Positions 23,657 through 36,601 of a stretch of DNA of 64,000 nt are shown here, piece after piece. The first letter of the stretch is position 1; the number at the start of each line of letters is the position of its first letter. This stretch comes from Warburgia ugandensis (taxonomy: Eukaryota > Streptophyta > Magnoliopsida > Canellales > Canellaceae). A program made the translations under genes and the position numbers. Location of the stretch: positions 65,263,414-65,327,413 of the forward strand of contig CP141126.1 of the NCBI GenBank assembly GCA_035236585.1, read 5' to 3'. The notes beneath the pieces were generated by a model, which was given only the letters and a program-made list of their open reading frames with translations, made no database searches and had not been told where the DNA came from.

Positions 23657-26238
23657 TGATAAGTGTTCGATTTTTTTTATAAAAAACACCAAACTAGTAG
23701 CCCATGTCTTATAAATTATATTGTTATTTTAAAGTTTTTTTTCCAAAAATTTGTAACACATGCATTTCTAACTTAATGATTCAAAGTTTGTTATTTTGCA
23801 AGTCCATAATCAAATACAGAGTAAGTATGTGAATCATCATAATTTTCTAAGATTTAATTAAGGTTTTTACTCTTTTTGAAGGAAGTGAGAAAATAATCAA
23901 ACGACCTATATTGTGCTTCATAGTTTTTCATGGGTTGAGCTACGCAGTTAGCTAGCCCTGGGTGCGGGGCTAGTGCACCCCTGCCTGGGGTGAGGGGACA
24001 GAGCCCCCATAAGAAATTGGAAGAAAGAAAAGGTGAATAAAATGATCCTTGCCAAAAGACCTTTCATTTTCATCAATTTGCATGAGAATTAGGGCCATAC
24101 ATGAGGTTCCCTAGTCTAATCAGGAAACCTAAAGTGTCTAAGCTACTCAAATCTTGAAGCCATACAATGAAGCCACTTAAGCCACCAAGGAATGAGCCAT
24201 CAAGCCATGGATGAAAGCCACATGGAGTCAAACAATTGGAGCATCAAAATGAGCAACTATCCTATGTTGAAATCATCATTTTTAAGGAATTTTGATGGAG
24301 AATTGTAAAAGGTAAGATGATCATGCATTGAGGGATCCATCAAGATAGAAAACCCCACTTTTCTAATCAATTTCTTGACCTTTTCCACCACATAAACTTT
24401 AGGTTCCATGATTTTGCTCTAAAGAGGGAGCCACCTTCCTAGAAGGTGATGCCTACCCCTTGTTTGGATGCTTATTAAGTTGGTTTCCTAAATGGTAAAC
24501 CCCTAGATCTATTTCCATTTAGATCATATCAAAACCTTAAGTTTTCCTCATCTTTTTAATAATATTTTCTTTTATTTTTCTCTCTCCAATCTAAGAAATG
24601 ATCATCTAATTAAAAGGGGGTGGAATTCCACCTACCTTCGCACTAAAAAGACAACTCCCCTCCCTTTCTCAAATTTGAAACAAGCCATGACATCTTGATT
24701 ATGCCATCACTCAGCCTCATCTTCCATCTAAATTTTCTCCTTCACTCTTCACCTAGTATTTATCATTGGAAACCCTAGATATAAATCTCCTTTCCTCCTT
24801 GATTTAGCATTTCCTATGTTAGAAACTCAGCCATCTATAAAACCCCCATAAAATCCTTGTATTAATCTAAGTTGGGGTTGGATGAGACATCCTTAAAACA
24901 TTGAACTCTTTGCTCTCTTATCTTTGGAGCTGACTTTGGTTTTCTTTGCTTCTTTTCTTTCTTTAGATGTTTAATTATTTCTTATGTTATTTGTTCCCTA
25001 ATTCAGGTTAGTAGTTTGATTTTATTGCTTTAGTTTCACTACTTTAGTTTGCCATTGTTTGTTTTCTAGTTCTTCACTCATGTTTCCTTTTCTTCACTTT
25101 TGTTTCTTACTAATTCACACAAGATTTGAGTTAGTTCTTCTCCGATAGTGATAGCCAAGAGAAGAAATATCTTGCAACCTTGCTTTCCCCTTTAGAAATT
25201 TCATGTTTTTCTCCTTTAATTTTGCTTAGTTTTAAGCATTTTTTCCTTAATTAGTTCATTCATTGAGCCATTTTCTCTCTTAAATTCCTTTTTTGGTTTT
25301 TTTTTTTTTTACATGTCATCGTACTTTACATTGGTATTTTAGATTGATTTTTTCTTTTTTATTTTTTAGATTAGGTTTTGGGATTTAGTTTTTCGTGTAA
25401 TTTTTAGAATTACAAACTTGTTTTATGCACATAACTTTTTATTTATTTTGACATTGATTCAATTAAATTCTTTGAGGATTCTTATACCTAAATATTTCCT
25501 TTACCAAATTACTTTAGATCTAGGTTGTCATCTTACAAAAAAGTTATTGTTTCAGTTGCATTATATGCCTAATTTAAGTTGATCTTTTTACGTACTTGAA
25601 ATCTGGAATTTTTCTCCTTAATCATTACACTTCTAGCCATCTAATCATCTTAATTACTTGAATCCCTAGTAACACATTTTAATTTTTAGGTTTTTCATTA
25701 TGTGCATAACTTAGGTTGCATGTTAGTTTGCATTTAAAGCATCAAATCTTGCCATCTTTCAACCTATGAACCATGCGCACAATCCATGGATCATGCATAT
25801 GGTACTAGGTTAACTTCCTCTTTGATTTTGGTTAATTTAGTTTCTTAATCTTGTTCTAGGAATTTCAATTTAGTTATTTGTATTTTAGTTCAGGTTTAGA
25901 AAGTTTTCTTTATAAGTTTTAGGAAGTTTCTTGTTTAGGAAAATGTTAAATTAGGAAAGTTTCCTTCAGTGGTTTCGTTAAGTTAGTTGCTTAGTTTAAT
26001 TCATGCTTGTTATGCATTAGTTTCTTTTCTTAATTCATGTAAGTTAGGCAAGTTTCTGATTTCATTACTTTCCTAGTTTAAATTCAAATCAATTCAATCT
26101 CACTCTAGATGAAGTTAAGAACTTTAATTAAGAGCCATCCAACATACATATGAGTGAGATTCCTTGTGGGATTGACCTCTCTCGCATGCTAATACTACTT
26201 TGATTTTTGTGCTTATGAGTAATCTTAAGCCTACTCCA
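23657..26238 (+). mobile_element. LTR B of array N
   Basis: An uninterrupted LTR of about 2.58 kb. It starts TGATAAGTGTTCG right after a G-rich tract and ends CTACTCCA just before the primer-binding site. A TATAAAA box lies at 24836-24842. It acts at once as 3' LTR of the first unit and 5' LTR of the second, as expected in an LTR-LTR recombination array. Confidence 0.82.
24836..24842 (+). promoter_or_regulatory. TATA box of LTR B
   Basis: TATAAAA in a CATCTATAAAACC context matching LTRs A and C. Confidence 0.5.
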
Positions 26239-26244
26239 CATTTT

Positions 26245-26262
26245 TGGCACCATTGCAGGGAA
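26245..26262 (+). promoter_or_regulatory. Primer-binding site, tRNA-Asp type
   Basis: TGGCACCATTGCAGGGAA lies 6 bases after LTR B. It matches 14 of 18 bases of the plant tRNA-Asp complement TGGCGCCGTTGCCGGGGA, the primer site typical of Athila and relatives. Confidence 0.75.
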
Positions 26263-27479
26263 GTCACAACAGATTTGTGGTTGGATCCTTATTAATATTT
26301 TTTTATCTGTAGTCATAGTCATTGGTTACAGATTAGGATTTTTGCATTGCATTTGCATATCTTGCTACTTCCTCATAAATTGATTCATCTTACTTGTTGT
26401 GCATGAAGAATTAGCAAAAGAATGGCGATGATCGTGTGGGCCAAAGCTTCATGAACTTTTATGGCTTACCTATATTAGGATTCTTTCTTTCTGAGTGAAC
26501 TTGTAGTGAGGCCTCGATGTAACTTGTAATTTCCTTATTTCATTCTAAATGGGTGGTATTAATATAGGGAAAGTGTGAGATATGGTGGCCCACACTTGAT
26601 CTTCATCAAAAACCCAGCTGTAAACCTTCTTCACTCTCTTTTATGTTTGTAGTATAGTTGCATTTAGAGTAATTTGCACCTTAGTGGATAAAGTAATTCA
26701 TATAGTTTAGGGTCATTCATATAGGTTGTGCCTATCTAGTCCTTAGTTGGATAGCATATAGGTTGCATTAGTTTGGTTTCTTGTATTGGCATTGCATGTT
26801 TACTAATTTATGGTGGATGGAATGCATTAATAGTAAGGGCCCCACAAGAACCCTCATAAGATAAGGATTGGATTTCATCACCATAGCATTGACCAACCTA
26901 GGTAATCAAATCAATTCCTTGTATATTTGCAATCCTAATCCTTGAATTTTAATTTAAAATCAAGTAGCAAGAGAGTCAGGGTTTCGAGCTTGTAGAAGTC
27001 TTTTAGAAGGAGGAGATCTATTGTCACTCCAATGGCTTTTGAGGATCGTAGTTATAGTGGGTATGCAAAAACCAAGTGAATTTTTCATGCCTTTAGTTGA
27101 CAGTTGTGGAGGTCTAAACACCTCATTCTATGAGAATTATATTAACCCCTTTACAATAGAACCTGACTAGTAAGCAATGGTCAAGCTTGGATTAAAGGAG
27201 GAGCTATCTAGATTTATGTTTAAAAGTTACAACCTCATAGATTAACAAAGATCAACAATATATCTAGTTAGTATTTAGAATTATGTGCTTGCATAGGACA
27301 TAGATTGAGGAGTCACATTTAGATTTAAGTAGCATCAGTTAATTAGGTTTCATCATAGTGCATGTAAGGATGTCAATATCAGAATATTGAGTTAGTAATA
27401 TTAGATCCTAAGATTGAATGTACTCATATGCAAGGAGTGAGAAATCAAATCCTTAACCCTATAGCTAAACCACCAGCAG

Positions 27480-28360
27480 TAGTTGAGCATAAGGCTATGA
27501 GAGATTTCTATGAACCACTCCAATTGAATATTCTATCAAGCATCATATTTCCACCTACCAATGAAACCACTTTGAGCTGAAACCTGTAGTCATGCATTTG
27601 CTCCCATGTTTCTATGATCATGAGAGAGAGGACCCTCGCTTACATATCAAGGAATTCCTTCATATTTGTGCTGCATTCAAGTACCATTATGTCACAGATG
27701 ATTCTATTAAGCTTAGGTTATTCCTTTTCTCATTAAAGAATATGGCCAATTCATGGCTAAATTCTTTAGAGGTTAGTTCCATTGACATATGGGACTGATT
27801 GTCTAAAACATTTCCAAACAAATTCTTTCCTGTCCATAAAACTAATGCCCTTCATAGCGAGATCATTAATTTTCAACCAGAGAGATGATGAGTAATACTA
27901 TGAATGTTGGGGGAAATGGAATGAATTGCAACAGAAGTGTCCTCACCATGGTTTTCAAAAATGGGAGCAAGTTCAATACTTTTATGAGGCATTGATACAT
28001 CAATATAAATAGAAGGTAGATATAGTTAGTGGAGGGACCCTTATGATGATATGTAAAATTGAGGCTTGGGGGTTTTTCCAAACTCTAGCATATAATTGCC
28101 AACAATTGGATTATTTTCACAAGAGAGACAGACATGCCCCAGCACAATAGAAAGGAGGCCTGCATGAAGTTGGAGTACCATCACACATGTCTTATAAGCT
28201 TGACACTTTAGCAAACACAATTGAGTCTTTGGGTGGGAGAATGGGCAAGCTTGAAACTTTCTTGACTACTAATATACCTAAACCACCATTAGAGGGTTGT
28301 GCTATTTGTTCTAACTCAGACCATTGAACTGCTATTTTTCCGTCAAAACAAGTGTAACCT
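27480..28360 (+). pseudogene. Athila-type gag remnant
   Basis: The frame at 27592-27786 contains PRLHIKEFLHICAAFKY followed by IKLRLFLFSLKNMANSWLNS. This is the conserved capsid core of Athila/Tat gag (consensus-like HLKxFLxICxTFK...IRLRLFPFSLxxKAxxWLxSL). Further on, about 28200-28340, a helical stretch is followed by CAICSNSDH, the start of the family's zinc knuckle. It is a fossil with several breaks. Strand and order agree with the flanking LTRs and primer site. Confidence 0.8.
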
Positions 28361-28944
28361 AAAAATCTTTTAGCATAGTGAATGCAATTAATGCATATTG
28401 CAACTCTAGCAATAATAATCCTTGTTCTGAGACCTAAAATTCAGGATGGGTTGGGCATCCACAATTTTCATGGTCTAAGAATAATACCTAAGGGTGTCCA
28501 CTAGGGATTCCCCATCCTCAAACCATTCCTCGTGCTCAAGTTGCACAACAGCCAATTCCATAGCAGTTTCCTCAATAGCTAAGAACACCTTTCCTGTAGG
28601 AAACTCTAAATTTATTCATGTAGAATTATATGCAATTATAGAATGATACTAAGAAAATTCTGCATGCCAACTCTCAAAACATTACAAAGTTAGAATATGC
28701 AATGGATCAATTACCTATTTCCTTAAGTGAAAGGGAGAAAGGAAAGTTTTCCAATCATCCTATTCCAAACGCTAAGGGCCAATTAGAAAAATAAGGTATA
28801 GTTATCATAACTATAAACTCTTGAACAAGGAAAGTCTATCACAACCCTTAGGAGTGGTCATTATGTTGATAACGAAGCGGGGCAAATAAAGGACAATACT
28901 AAAGAAAACATTGAGGATAATGAACCAGCTAAAACTCAAAGAAA

Positions 28945-29770
28945 GTGAAACAACAGAAATCTCCTACTCCATCTAAGTCTATAGTGGAGGCACCATATGT
29001 GTGTAAAGCCCCATTCTATAAATTACTCAACAAGGCTAAGAAAGGAACAAATTTCAATGAGATAATGGAAGTGTTTAAACATGTGCAAATGAATATTCAA
29101 GTACTCAATGCTATTAAATACGGTCCTGCTTACACCAATTTTCTTAAAGAGCTCTACACATCAAAGATAAATCTTAATGTGCAAAAGAAAACCTTTGTGA
29201 ACAAACAAGTGAGCTCTTTGATCCAATACAAGATCCCTCCTAAGTTTAGAGACCCAGGTTGTCCTAACATTTTTTGTGTAATTGGAAATTATGTAATAAT
29301 TAGGGAACTGCTTGATCTAGGGGCTACATAAATTTGTTACTTTATTCCATCTATTAATAAATAAGGCTTGGTGACCTTAAGCCACCCAATACTACATTGT
29401 AGTTTGAAGATAGATTAGTTAAAATTCTACATGGTATAGTTGAGGATGTGATGATGTTGGTACACCAGTTCTATTTTCCTATAGATTTCATTGTACTAGA
29501 TACCCAACCCTGGTCAAACTCTGTAGTCAAATCCCAATTATTCCTGGACATCCATTTTTGGAAACATCTAAGGCAATCATAAACTATAGAAATGGTATAT
29601 TGCAATTACCCTTTAGTAATATGAAAGTTAATCTCAATGTTAGTAATGCTAATCATCAACAATTAGATCTTGATGACTCTTACAACATGATTGAAGATCT
29701 AATTCCAAAAAATTTTCCACCATTATCAACCTTCCATCCACTGAAGGCATGTCTTACACATTATAATTAG
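28945..29770 (+). pseudogene. Athila-type protease remnant
   Basis: The stretch 28945-29331 reads FYKLLNKAKKGTNFNEIMEV, then a SLIQYKIPPKFRDPGCPNIF block, then LLDLGAT. This is the usual order before and at the aspartic protease site of Athila polyproteins (LPPKLKDPGSF...CDLGAS). The frame at 29558-29770 continues with a protease-like C-terminal part (NYRNGILQLPF). It is broken. The post-coding signature follows within about 30 bases. Confidence 0.8.
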
Positions 29771-29796
29771 AACTACTAACATTTGGTTGAAGACGT

Positions 29797-29903
29797 TAAA
29801 CTTAGCACTCAATAGGAGGCAACTAAGATTTTTAGAGTCTCATTGTTCAACATTACCCATTCATCATTTAGGGTCCTATGATGCAAAACATTAGGGACAA
29901 TGT
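29797..29903 (+). other. Athila-type post-coding signature
   Basis: AAACTTAGCACTCAATAGGA followed by GGCAAC, then ACATTAGGGACAATGT (29888-29903), corresponds to the conserved noncoding AAACTAAGCGCTxxTTGGGAGGCAACCC and ACATTGAGGACAATGT motifs after pol in many plant Athila/Tat elements. Its position right after protease shows how short the coding part is here. Confidence 0.65.
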
Positions 29904-32900
29904 TTAGTTTGAGTTGGAGCCATAAATATGCATGATATGTGAAGTTTTCTTCATATTTCTAAAACAAAAATAAAAATTTTAATTTTTTCTGAGTTTTGAG
30001 ATCAAATTCTTTTACTATGATGAGAATTGGATTGCTTGAAGTTTAGTATTTCCACTACTTAAACTTCTTACTAGAAATGCATATGGTTAATTCTGTATTT
30101 CATTCATGTTCTAAAGTGTCTTAGGAAAGTTAAATCTCTAAAAATAAATACACTCAGTGCACAAGTCTAGTCATATAGATCGTTATGACTTAGAGACCTA
30201 GAGGAAATCAGTGGAGACTTATATACCCTCTGAGTATTAGAAATTATCATCTTTTCAAGGGTTATAAGTAAATATATATTTTCTTCAAAGACCATCAAAT
30301 TTGTAAGATCCTAGTGTTCATTGTTTTGGTCCAAAATGCTAAGAACTAGTAGGAGTACTAACTTTTGTTCTTGGACATTTATTGAATTTGATAGGTTTCA
30401 TGAAACCCAAGAAATGATATAGGTCATTATTATTTTAGCCTAGAGATGTATACCACTAGTTAGACCTTTGAGCCTCTTAGTAAGCCTTTTTTTTTTTTCA
30501 AAACTGTAATTACCTTAACCCAAAGAAACCCCAATAATTATCCATTACCTACTTTTCAAAAATGAGTGGAGTTGGTCAGAAAAGGACAAAAGCCAAAGAA
30601 GTGAAAAATATCAAAGTTATTAAGAAAAATGTCCCTTCTAAGAAATACAAGGAAAAGAAAAAAAGAAAAATGTCAAGAAAAGAAAAGAAAAATGAAAAGT
30701 GAGTAGAGAAAAGGCAAAGTGGAAGATATTCACTTCAAGTACAACCAAAAAGAAAAGTGTCCAAATATACATTGAAGGCCTCTTCTCAGATTTGAAACTT
30801 TGAATCACTTATCCACTTCTTTTAAGAACATATCCAATGTTGTTTCATCCTATCTAAAGACCTATTGATCTAAAGGTAGATGATAGCCTTAAAGAGGATA
30901 TAAATAGGAGGGAATTAAGGTGAACTACCCCAGCTAGTCTTGGTAATGCCATCTATTCTAAAGGATCATATTCTTTTGTTTTAGTTGTGCTTAAAAGATT
31001 ATGTGACCAATTAGTATCTTTAGAGGGAGTCACATAATGAGAGAAAGTTGTTTGATATTTTCTTTAAGAAATTTATTTCTGAGTGTAAACTAGTGAGAAA
31101 TTGAGGTTAAGATATCTTCCCAAAGGTGTAATAAGCATTTCTATTTAGAAGTTCTGGCCTATGTACCTATACACACATACACTCGAAGATGAAACTAGAA
31201 TAAAATGGCTTTGGAATGTGAGTAACTTGTAGAATTTTTCATCCATCTTTATTAAATTGTTAAAACAAATAAAGTGCTAATGGATTGTAATTCTTTGAGA
31301 TAAAATAGAGGACTTTGCCTTATAGAATTTTGTGGGTATATTCACTACCAACCCTTGCAATGCTTAACTCGTCCATTAGGGGTATCCTAAGAGTTTATGT
31401 GGCTGTTGCATATTATAACATCTCAAAATTTTAAATCTCAGTTCGAGTAAATTTTAAAAATGTTAAATTGGGATGAAAAGAATATAATGAATTTTTTGTT
31501 TGGAGTATTATAAGTGAAAACCTTGATAAACATCTAATCAAGTATTAAGTTCTCCATAATTAGATTGCACTCGAAAAGATGATTCCAACAACACTAAGTT
31601 TGTTAAAATTGGAGTTCAGATGAAGAAATGAGAATTTAAAGATGAAGGGCATTTCTCATCGATACGAGCACCACTCCCCACTTAAGGAAATGAGAATAGA
31701 TCTTTCCCCAAACCTGACGCATGCAAAGAAAACTAATGGGGGAGAAAGGAGAAGAAGTGGAAGAAGAGAAGGGAGAAGCGAGAAGGAGAAGGATAGGAGA
31801 AGAGGGAGAAAGAAGAAGGAGAGGGACCCATGCTACCAGAGGAGACTGGCACACTGGCAAAAAGGGGGAAAATGAGGGTTTCTGGGTTGCCAGATTTCTA
31901 GGCCATCATCGAAGACGATGTCATCTCCTATCAATGATCCGAGCTAATCATTTTGTTTAGCTCCATCAAACGATCAAAACCCCATGGTCATTAGGAGATC
32001 CGAGGTGATTTTGACCATCAATTGTAGAGGAGATAGTGGTTACAATGTGATCAGTGGATTTTCCACAAAATGGTCATCAAGATGACTCATCCACAGGTGA
32101 AAAGTGCACAAAAATGCATCCAAGACGTAAGATGTATGAAACCCAACTTTTGAGTTAAGATTTTAGCAAAATCAATACTGTCCATGTTAGATCTAAGTTT
32201 TATGATGATCTAACCATCCATTTGTTAATCCAAACTTACAAATAGGTAAATAAGTGCTTGATGTATCCTAAATTTAACTGAGCTTGTCAATCTAGTCTAA
32301 AAATCGATCGAACAATTGCAGGTATCCAATCTATCATTATTTAAACAGTGACTTTTTGATCAGACAGTAGAGGAATAAAGACCTAGTAATGTCGGATTGG
32401 TAACCAAACACCATCACTGTGTACCCTGACCTTTATTAAGTTAAGGTACTTTGAAATTTTAAGATTAGGGTGCATATTTTTAGGAGCAATGGACTATATG
32501 AAACCTAATGGCTCCATGATTAATAGATTATTTGGACCATCAAATTAGGGCTAGAATGGATTCCCTTTTGTAATTGTTTATATAACATCATATTGGCAAA
32601 GAATCTAGAATATTGATATGTGATCAGTGAGTGATTGGAGGAACATAATGAAACTGTGAAGCGCGTTAAGGGAGGTAGGTAGTTTTAATAATGATATACA
32701 TTTATGAAATATGAAAACCATTGATTTCCACTCTATCATGTTTGAATAGGTTTAAAATTGAGATTTTGAGATTCCTGAATTATGCATTTAGTATGTTCAT
32801 TTTCATGCAAAGTATTAGTTCTGAAATTCCATGTCTATTCATTTTGCTATTGCAGTTCATGCAAATATATGCAAAATTACATGGACTGCATGAATTATGA

Positions 32901-33453
32901 AATGAATAGGAATATGCAATCGTCATACTCAACTCTTGTGAGGGTGGCTTTTTACATGGCTATATCATATCATGAGATTTAAACTGACACGATTTCATTA
33001 ATGCATGGATTTCAATAGTTTTATGTGTTATGACTGCATGTAATGATGCTAGTATTATTATATTATGGAGGGCATATGGTAGCTCATTGGATGTTGTGCT
33101 AGGAGGGTATGGACTGATCATCCCCCTTTCAAAAATTTATATATGTGAGATACCTAACTGAAGAGGGCTGAATACAGGTCAATGACATCATGGGTAGGTC
33201 ATGCCCTTGTGTATCATGTTCAACATGGCATTTTTTCTTCTCGGCATTAGCATGACAGCCACGAACTTGACCGGGTTTTGTCCGCATCACAAAGGGTGCA
33301 TTATTTTTAGATTCATATGTATATAGCATGGAAACGCAGGTGCGTGGTACCCTAGGATTTTAGTTCTATAATGAGTACACATGACCAATGGTAGATGCCT
33401 AGATTTTGAGTGTTTCTACACTCGTTAGACCTCAATGAGGTTTTAATGGTAAT

Positions 33454-33475
33454 ATGTGTGTGTGTGTGTGTGTGT
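33454..33475. repeat. (TG)11 microsatellite
   Basis: An uninterrupted TG dinucleotide run within LTR H. Confidence 0.95.
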
Positions 33476-33845
33476 TTATTCAGACATGTTGATTATATTG
33501 AAGCATTATATGATTTAAATTCTTTTCATGTATTAATTTTGACGATGGTTAACTATTCAGTTTGGATGGTTATATCAATGAGATGAAGCATATTGTGAGT
33601 TGTGGTGATCTTTCATATTTTGGAAAAATACCTTGCAAAGGTTACTCTTGAAACAAATAAATTGAACAGGTTTAGTACAATTTGATTTTTAAATTATAAT
33701 TGAAATTTCAGAGTTCATTATATTACTCATTTTGTATCATATTCTATCAAACTGTATAACATGTGATTGTATGTCCCTTATTGGATTTAAAACTGCATAA
33801 ACTTATGTTTTTTATGATGAAACTATCTACACAAGCCTAAGCTTG

Positions 33846-33886
33846 CTGAGACATTATAAAATGTTTAAATATTTACAATATCTTAG
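33846..33886. promoter_or_regulatory. Imperfect hairpin in H
   Basis: CTGAGACATTATAAA pairs with TTTACAATATCTTAG at 12 of 15 positions. It is the counterpart of the perfect hairpins in J1 and J2. Confidence 0.6.
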
Positions 33887-33991
33887 GCCTGAAGAAATAG
33901 AATAGGGAAAAGGGAGTAGAAAATGGTGATAGAGATCTAAAGAGAAGAATATGATAGGTATAGCAAACAACTTTGAAATATAATTGTGATT

Positions 33992-36596
33992 TGATAAGGG
34001 TTGAATTTTGTAAAAAAGGGTACCTAATCATTAGCTCATGTGTTGTAAATTATAGTGTTATTTTTATGGTTTATTCTAGAAATTTGTAACATGTGCATTT
34101 CAAACCTAATGATTCAAAGGTTTGATACTTTCCTGGTCCATAAGCAAATCCAAAGTAAGTATGTGAATCAACATAATATTCTAGGATTTGATTAGGGTTT
34201 TTACTCTTTTTATAGGAAGTGAGAAGATGATTCAACGACCTATATTGCTCCTTTGCTGTGGGTGTGGTGTCGGAGGCCCTAGATGAAATTAGAAGAAAAT
34301 AAAGGTGATTAAATTATCCATGCCAATGAGCCATGCATTTTCAATCATTAGAATGAGAATTGGCGCCATACATGAGGTTTCCTAGTCCAAGTAGGAAACT
34401 TAAAGATGCCAAGCTACTCAAGTCTTAAGGCCATATATTAAAGCCACTTAAGCCACCAAAGAATGAGTCATCAAGACATGGATGAATGCCACATGAAACT
34501 ACACAATTGGAGCAGCAAAACAAGCAATTATCCTATGTTAAAAGTTTGATTTTTAAGGGATTTTGAGAGAGAATTGTAAAAGGTAAGATGATACTGCATT
34601 GAGAGACCCATCAAGAGAAAAAGCCCTACTTTCCTAATCCATTTCTTCACCTTTTCCACCATATAAACTTAGGGTTCCATGATTTCACCCTAGATAGGGA
34701 GCCACCTTCCTAGGAGGTCATGCATCCTCCTTGTTTTGGATGCTTACTAAGGTGGTTTCTTAAATAGTAAACTACAAATCTATCTCCATTCAAGGAATAT
34801 CAAAACCCTATGTTTTCCTCACTTTCATCATAACATTTTCTTTTCTTTTTTTCTCTCCATTCTAGCCAATCACCATCTAATTGGGGGTGGAGGTGAGAAA
34901 TTCCACCCACCTTTGTAGGAAAAGGATGCCTCACCCCCACTTTCTCAAATTGGAAGTTAAGCATTACATCTTGATTTACATAACTACTCTACCTCATCTT
35001 TGACCTAACTTTTCTCCTTCACTCTCCACTTAAATTTCCTCATTCACAACCCTAGATCTAGAACTCCTTTCCTGCTTGATTCAGCCTTTCCTAATTTTGG
35101 AATTTAGCCATCTATAAATCCTCCATGGATTCCATGTTTTCATCTAAGTAGAGGTTGCGTGAGACGACCTTGAAACCTTGAACTCTTTGCTTGGTTATCT
35201 TTATAACTAACTAGCCTTTGATTTTCTATATTGCTTTTCTTTGTTTTGATTTCTAGTAATTTTTTAGGTTATTTGCTCTCCAATTTAGGTTAGTATTTTT
35301 CTTTGATTGCTTTAGTTTCCCATTTTTTGCTTTCTAGTTCTACACTCATTTTTCCACTTAGCTTTCCATATTTCCTTTGCATCACTTTCATTAGTTTTTT
35401 TTCTCAATCACGCAATATTTTAGTTAGTTCTTCTCTCATAGTAATAGCTACGAGAAGAAATAGCTTACAACATTCCTTTGCCCCCTTAAGAATTTCATGT
35501 TTTTCTCCTTCAATTTTACTTAGTTTTAGCCCTTTTTTTCTTAGTTAGTTTATCCATCTAGCCATTTTGTTATTAATTCCTTTCTATTTTTACTTTGAAT
35601 CTCATCAAAATTTATATTGGAAACTTTATATAGACTTTAAGTTTTCGTTTAGATGAAATTTTAGGGCTTAGTTTTCCTTTGCAATTTCTAGATTTATACA
35701 CTTGCTTTATGCGCAAATTTTTTTATGCATTTTGGCATCGATTCAATTAAATTCTTTGAGGATTCTTATTCTTGAATGTTTCCATTATAAAATTACTTTA
35801 GATGTGGGTTTTTATATTACATAAAATTTATCTTTTTAGTTGCTTTATATGGTGGATTGAAGTTGATGTTTTTAAGTACTAGAAATCTTGAAATTTTCTC
35901 CTTAATCTTTATGCTCTATTTCTAGCCAATTAAACACCTTAATTCCTTGAATGCTTAGGTAACCCATTTATATTTTCATTTTTTTTATTAAGTACATAGC
36001 TTAGGTTGCAAGCTAGTTTGCATTTAAAGCATTAAATCTTGCTATCTTTCAACCTATGAACCATGCACACAATCCATGAATCATGCACATGGTTTCCTCT
36101 TTGATTTTTGGATAATTTAGTTGCTGAATCTTTTTTCAGTAGTTGTTAATTAGTTGTTTGCATCTTAGTTTAGGTTTAGAAGCTTCATTTTTAAGTTTTA
36201 GAATGTTTCATTTTTTGAAAGTTTCTTGTTTAGGAAAGTGCCAAATTAGGAAAGTTTCCTTTTTAGTAGTTTCCTTAAGTTGAGTTGCTTAGTTTATTTC
36301 ATTCAAGCTTTTCATTAGTTTCTTTTGGTAATTGCATGTTAATTAGGTAAATTTCTAAATTCATTTCTTAGTTCTTGTTTTGGCAAGTTTCCTTTAATTG
36401 TAGTTTCTAATTTCATGCATTTACTTTCCTAGTTTAAATTCAAATCAATTCAATCTCTCTATTTGGTTGAAGTTAAGAATTTTAAATAAGGTCCATCTAA
36501 CATACAAATTTGTCAAATTCCTCATGGGTTTGATGTCTCTCATGTGCTAATACAACTTTTAGTCATGTACTTGCTAGTAATTTTAATGCTACACCA
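33992..36596 (+). mobile_element. LTR C of array N
   Basis: The LTR is about 2.6 kb, starts TGATAAGGGTTG and ends GCTACACCA, followed at once by the outer TSD CTATG. It preserves, near 34330-34345, the uninterrupted version of the site where J1 entered LTR A. A TATAAAT box lies at 35113-35119. Confidence 0.82.
35113..35119 (+). promoter_or_regulatory. TATA box of LTR C
   Basis: TATAAAT in CATCTATAAATCCTCCATGG, matching LTR A. Confidence 0.55.
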
Positions 36597-36601
36597 CTAT
36601 G
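36597..36601. repeat. Right target-site duplication CTATG
   Basis: Exact partner of 15254-15258, directly after the terminal CA of LTR C. Confidence 0.8.

Larger units (their letters stand above)
26263..31413 (+). mobile_element. Second internal piece of array N
   Basis: In order it holds a noncoding leader (to about 27450), gag remnant, protease remnant, the post-coding signature (29797-29823 and 29888-29903) and 3' noncoding DNA. No reverse transcriptase, RNase H or integrase region was recognised between protease and the post-coding signature. The array therefore looks non-autonomous in its present form. The piece resumes after insertion H (about 33959) and joins LTR C. Confidence 0.7.
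31414..33958 (+). mobile_element. H: partial LTR inserted in the second internal piece
   Basis: The insertion interrupts sequence that is continuous at 23500-23656. It starts TATAACATCTCAAAATTTT, like the TGTAATAxC starts of other LTRs here. It is collinear with G2, sharing GTGTACCC(T/C) plus an AATAAGTTAAG-type phrase, the FCGAAGACGATG-type block near 31900 and a hairpin at 33846-33886. The 3' part expected from G2 is not present and no TSD was found. A purine-rich GAAGAAG stretch (31740-31815) gives spurious frames on both strands. Confidence 0.6.
15259..36596 (+). mobile_element. N: Athila-like three-LTR array
   Basis: The layout is LTR A, a short internal piece, LTR B, a longer internal piece with gag and protease remnants, then LTR C, all on the plus strand. 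LTRs are about 2.5-2.6 kb net of insertions, start TGATAAGTGTTC-like and end CTACxCCA. Family assignment rests on the tRNA-Asp-like primer site, the Athila-type gag and protease, and the post-protease GGAGGCAAC signature. One TSD (CTATG) encloses all three LTRs, so they descend from a single insertion reshaped by LTR recombination. It is broken in many places. J1 and H are later insertions. Confidence 0.8.

Noticed and set aside
31636-31960. Frames rich in Arg, Glu and Lys (plus) or Ser, Pro and Leu (minus)
   Set aside because: They translate a purine-rich GAAGAAG stretch inside LTR H.
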